The position numbers and the translations under genes were made by a program. This document shows, in pieces, positions 61,845 through 64,000 of a DNA stretch of 64,000 nucleotides (position 1 is the first letter of the stretch; every line of letters starts with the position of its first letter). The stretch comes from Paenibacillus lutimineralis (GTDB lineage Bacteria; Bacillota; Bacilli; Paenibacillales; Paenibacillaceae), in the NCBI RefSeq assembly GCF_003991425.1, contig NZ_CP034346.1, forward strand, positions 4,997,501 through 5,061,500. The letters are read 5' to 3'. The notes under the pieces were generated by a model. The model ran no database searches. It had not been told where the DNA came from and saw only the letters and a list, made by a program, of their open reading frames with translations.

Positions 61845-62157
61845 CGTTGTCCTCCCCGTCGAATTCATCAACCAGGGTATTGAATGTCTCTTCAACGATC
61901 TCCCATTCTTCATCGCTCTCGATTGTGTACAGTTTAAGGTCATCGCCGTCTTCCTCGTAGCGGAAGGCATATACTTCTTCGCTCTCTTCATCATCATCAT
62001 GATCCTCGGAATCCAAAGGAACGACCATCATATATTTGGCGTCGGAACCGTCAACTTCGAACTTCATAATTACTTCGAATTCTTCTTCATTCCCCTCTTC
62101 GTTGGGAATATAAATAATCTCCGGTTCTTCTTCATAGCCAATACGATCTTTAGACAT
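61837..62157 (-). CDS. DUF1292-family protein (YrzB-like)
   Basis: A 106-residue very acidic protein with the DUF1292 pattern IIYIPNEEGNEEEFEVIMKF and AFRYEEDGDDLKLYTIES followed by DEEWEIVEETFNTLVDE. The ATG at 62157 follows GGGTGATC. It sits directly after ruvX, where YrzB sits in Bacillus. No catalytic motif; function unknown. Confidence 0.88.
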   Translation of the reverse strand: MSKDRIGYEEEPEIIYIPNEEGNEEEFEVIMKFEVDGSDAKYMMVVPLDSEDHDDDEESEEVYAFRYEEDGDDLKLYTIESDEEWEIVEETFNTLVDEFDGEDNDD

Positions 62158-62168
62158 AGCGATCACCC

Positions 62169-62585
62169 TCACTTTTTACTCTTAGAGTCCAAATAATTTT
62201 GCAAAATCAAGCTCGCGGCCATTTTGTCCACGACCCCTTTGCGTTTCTTCCTGCTCACATCTGCCTCGATCAGCGTTCGATGTGCTGAGACCGTAGTCAG
62301 ACGCTCATCCCACAAGTGCACAGGCACCTGCAGCATTTCATGCAATTGCTCCGCAAAGGCCTTGCATATTTCACCACGGGGACCAATCGTACCATTCATA
62401 TTCTTCGGAAGCCCGACCACGACCTCTTCCACTTCATGCTGGCTAACCAGCTCAGCAATCCGCTTCAGCTCCGCCCCTTCTTTGCGGCGTTCAATGACTT
62501 CAAGTCCTTGGGCCGTCCATCCGAGCTCATCGCTAATCGCGACTCCGATTCGTGCATCCCCATAATCAAGACCTAGAATTTTCAT
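62169..62585 (-). CDS. ruvX: Holliday junction resolvase-like RuvX (YqgF)
   Basis: A 138-residue RNase-H-fold protein. Conserved acidic segments: MKILGLDYGDARIGVAISDE, VVVGLPKNMNGTIG and VHLWDERLTTVSAHRTLIE, with the C-terminal KGVVDKMAASLILQNYLD. YqgF is linked to 16S rRNA processing and recombination. AGGAG precedes the ATG, 8 nt after ireB. Confidence 0.96.
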   Translation of the reverse strand: MKILGLDYGDARIGVAISDELGWTAQGLEVIERRKEGAELKRIAELVSQHEVEEVVVGLPKNMNGTIGPRGEICKAFAEQLHEMLQVPVHLWDERLTTVSAHRTLIEADVSRKKRKGVVDKMAASLILQNYLDSKSKK

Positions 62586-62593
62586 AACTTCTC

Positions 62594-62854
62594 CTAACGA
62601 TGACCAGCCAGATAGTATCTCACCAGTTCCTCAATCAGCTCGTCGCGCTCCTTCTTGCGAACCAAGCTTCTTGCGTTGTTATGCCGTGGTATATACGCCG
62701 GATCACCCGACAGCAAATACCCGACAATCTGGTTAATCGGATTATAATCCTTCTCCTGAAGCGCATCATACACCGTAAGAAGGATACCTTCTGCCGACGC
62801 TTGCTGCTCATCTCCTGTTACATTGAACTTGACGGTTTTATCCATGGAGTCCAT
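62594..62854 (-). CDS. ireB: IreB-family regulatory protein (YrzL)
   Basis: An 86-residue protein matching IreB/UPF0297 along its whole length: [59 protein letters not shown]. In Enterococcus, IreB is phosphorylated by the kinase IreK and affects cephalosporin resistance. GAGGTG precedes the ATG. It lies between alaS and ruvX as in other Bacilli. Confidence 0.96.
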   Translation of the reverse strand: MDSMDKTVKFNVTGDEQQASAEGILLTVYDALQEKDYNPINQIVGYLLSGDPAYIPRHNNARSLVRKKERDELIEELVRYYLAGHR

Positions 62855-63154
62855 GACGACACCTCGCTTCCTCAGACATCCACCATCTGCTTAAATCGTC
62901 TTGATCTAACCTTACTATATCATATCACGGGCTCCATAAGGAAACATTCACTGAATAAAAGCTTCCATGATCTCAGGACTTTAAGAGGTTGTTTCAAAAA
63001 GTCCACTTTTGATCACGATGTAATACTAAAGGCTTATTCGGCATCGAATCTTGAATTCACCCGGGACCTCCGGTGCTCACGTACCCACTACGTACGCTCC
63101 GCTCCTCAGTCCCTAGCTTCATCCAACCTTCTCGGTGCTGAAAACCGACCTTTT
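62855..63154. other. alaS-ireB gap
   Basis: This 300-nt gap contains a nearly full MITE-like element (62991-63160) next to the alaS stop and about 130 nt of AT-rich leader. Only -10-like TATGAT/TATAGT sequences are seen there. Confidence 0.5.
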
Positions 63155-63160
63155 TTACAC
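62991..63160. repeat. MITE-like repeat, copy B (inverted to copy A)
   Basis: Begins GTTTCAAAAAGT and is closely similar, base by base, to the reverse complement of copy A (GATTCGATGCCGA, GGAGCGGAGCGTACGTAG and GCACCGAGAAGGTTGGATGA blocks all present). The right end is diverged, where it abuts or overlaps the alaS stop codon (63155-63157). Confidence 0.8.
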
Positions 63161-64000
63161 CTGGGAAGCGATCCATTCTTCTGCTACCTTCAGGGCTTCC
63201 TCCAGTTTGGAAGCATCCTTGCCGCCAGCTTGGGCCATATCCGGGCGGCCGCCACCGCCACCACCACATACCGCAGCGACTTCCTTGACCAATTTGCCAG
63301 CGTGCAGCCCACGCTTCACTTCCGACTCCGGAACTACGACAACAAAATTCACTTTATCTTGTGCAGGCGCTCCAAGAACTAGAACAGCATCAGGCAGTTT
63401 GCCCTTCAGCTCATCCGCCAAGGTGCGCAGCGCATCCATGCTTCCTGCATCGACGCGAGCGGCCAGTAGCTTCGTCTCGCCAATGGTCACGACCTGGCTG
63501 GTCAGTGATCCGGCTTCGATTGAGCTCAGCTTGCCTTGTAACGATTCATTCTCACGCTCCAGCTCTTTTAATTGATGCTGCAGTGCCTCAACCCGCTTCG
63601 GAACATCGGCGATGTTTGCTTTGAGTAAACCGCCAGCCTGCTTCAGAAGATCAAGCTGCTCTTCCATGAACTGATAAGCTCCGCGACCAGTTACTGCCTC
63701 GATCCGTCGTACACCCGAGCCGATTCCACTCTCACTGATCAGCTTGAACAGGCCAATCTCCGCCGTATTGTTCACATGACACCCTCCGCACAACTCGAGG
63801 CTGTAGTCCCCTGCTTTAACGACACGGACGACATCGCCATATTTCTCGCCGAACAGGGCCATGGCTCCTAATGCCTTCGCTTCATCAATTGGCATTTGCC
63901 GGGTGATGATATCGAGTGCATTCCAGATCTGCTCATTCACACGGCGTTCTATTACCGCAAGCTCCTCCGCAGAGATGCTGCCCAGGTGAGAGAAGTCGAA
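63155..64000 (-). CDS. alaS: Alanyl-tRNA synthetase, C-terminal part
   Basis: The last 281 residues of AlaS; the 5' part is beyond the right edge. The frame is open to base 64000, reading [20 protein letters not shown] at the edge. The editing-domain zinc motif [17 protein letters not shown] is present, as is [11 protein letters not shown]. Then come a coiled linker and the C-Ala/DHHA1 domain with [17 protein letters not shown]. It charges tRNA(Ala) and edits Ser/Gly errors. The stop codon borders the inserted repeat, so its last residues may have been reshaped by it. Confidence 0.97.
   Translation of the reverse strand, partial: FDFSHLGSISAEELAVIERRVNEQIWNALDIITRQMPIDEAKALGAMALFGEKYGDVVRVVKAGDYSLELCGGCHVNNTAEIGLFKLISESGIGSGVRRIEAVTGRGAYQFMEEQLDLLKQAGGLLKANIADVPKRVEALQHQLKELERENESLQGKLSSIEAGSLTSQVVTIGETKLLAARVDAGSMDALRTLADELKGKLPDAVLVLGAPAQDKVNFVVVVPESEVKRGLHAGKLVKEVAAVCGGGGGGRPDMAQAGGKDASKLEEALKVAEEWIASQV

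Noticed and set aside
63155-63940. Separate short gene starting at 63940
   Set aside because: The codon is a GTG inside alaS, and the frame continues with clear AlaS sequence to the window edge.

Overview
The window looks like a chromosomal segment of a Gram-positive, endospore-forming member of the Paenibacillaceae, most likely Paenibacillus. The reasons are purine-rich Shine-Dalgarno sites with several TTG/GTG starts, a HrcA/CIRCE-controlled groESL operon, a GlcT-PtsH-PtsI locus, the spore-coat transglutaminase Tgl, YhaM, YuaF/flotillin, a ruvX-ireB-alaS block in the Bacillus order, a copper-amine-oxidase-type domain protein, and a giant repeat protein resembling the WIAG-tail proteins of Paenibacillus. 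The genus is inferred from gene content; no rRNA or tRNA gene was seen.

Layout. 0-0.5 kb: 5' part of an ABC-transporter ATPase gene (minus). 0.7-1.2 kb: a YbaK-type deacylase. 1.2-7.3 kb: a six-gene minus-strand operon with overlapping or coupled genes (ketosynthase III, ATP-grasp ligase, extended SDR, MBL hydrolase, classical SDR, F390-synthetase-like adenylating enzyme), which looks like an undescribed small-molecule or lipid pathway. 7.5-9.6 kb: a secreted GH18 chitinase. 10-14.2 kb: a LysR regulator divergent from a MetX-like hydrolase, then a MerR regulator and MFS pump with a classic MerR promoter. 14.3-16.4 kb: groES-groEL. 16.6-21.5 kb: a secreted DUF3298-like/copper-amine-oxidase-type protein, then a lipoprotein-response regulator-histidine kinase operon. 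21.7-24.4 kb: sdaAB-sdaAA and yhaM. 24.6-31 kb: one 2115-residue protein made of about 190 decapeptide repeats. 31.1-35.1 kb: a DUF2339 membrane protein and a BdbC/BdbD-type disulfide pair. 35.3-38.6 kb: glcT-(RAT/terminator)-ptsH-ptsI with no ptsG. 38.8-40.9 kb: yuaF-floT. 41.4-46.2 kb: galK-galE-galT with a divergent AraC regulator. 46.3-48.8 kb: tgl, a Sir2 deacylase and a HAD phosphatase. 49-52 kb: a membrane acyltransferase and ilvD. 52.1-57.8 kb: polysaccharide deacetylase, penicillin-binding protein and chemoreceptor. 58-64 kb: a housekeeping block in Bacillus-like order (alaS, ireB, ruvX, two DUF1292 genes, mltG, and two U32 tRNA-hydroxylation genes).

Non-coding structure. A MITE-like element of about 168 bp with 10-bp terminal inverted repeats is present twice (17.8 kb, and 63.0 kb inverted) with shorter remnants at 22.6, 24.5 and 59.4 kb. 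A separate array of four 25-bp motifs, arranged as two plus and two minus copies each at an exact 50-bp spacing, lies between yuaF and galT. Recognisable control sites include CIRCE, a GlcT RNA antiterminator, a perfect 18-bp MerR palindrome, a LysR-type inverted repeat, an Fnr-like box and many strong intrinsic terminators.

Best leads for something new: the six-gene ketosynthase/ATP-grasp/adenylating-enzyme operon (1.2-7.3 kb); the giant decapeptide solenoid protein with nested 30/120/900-nt repeats and a histidine at the same place in most units (24.6-31 kb); the GlcT antiterminator that controls ptsHI directly without ptsG; and the 50-bp-periodic repeat array at 41.1-41.3 kb.
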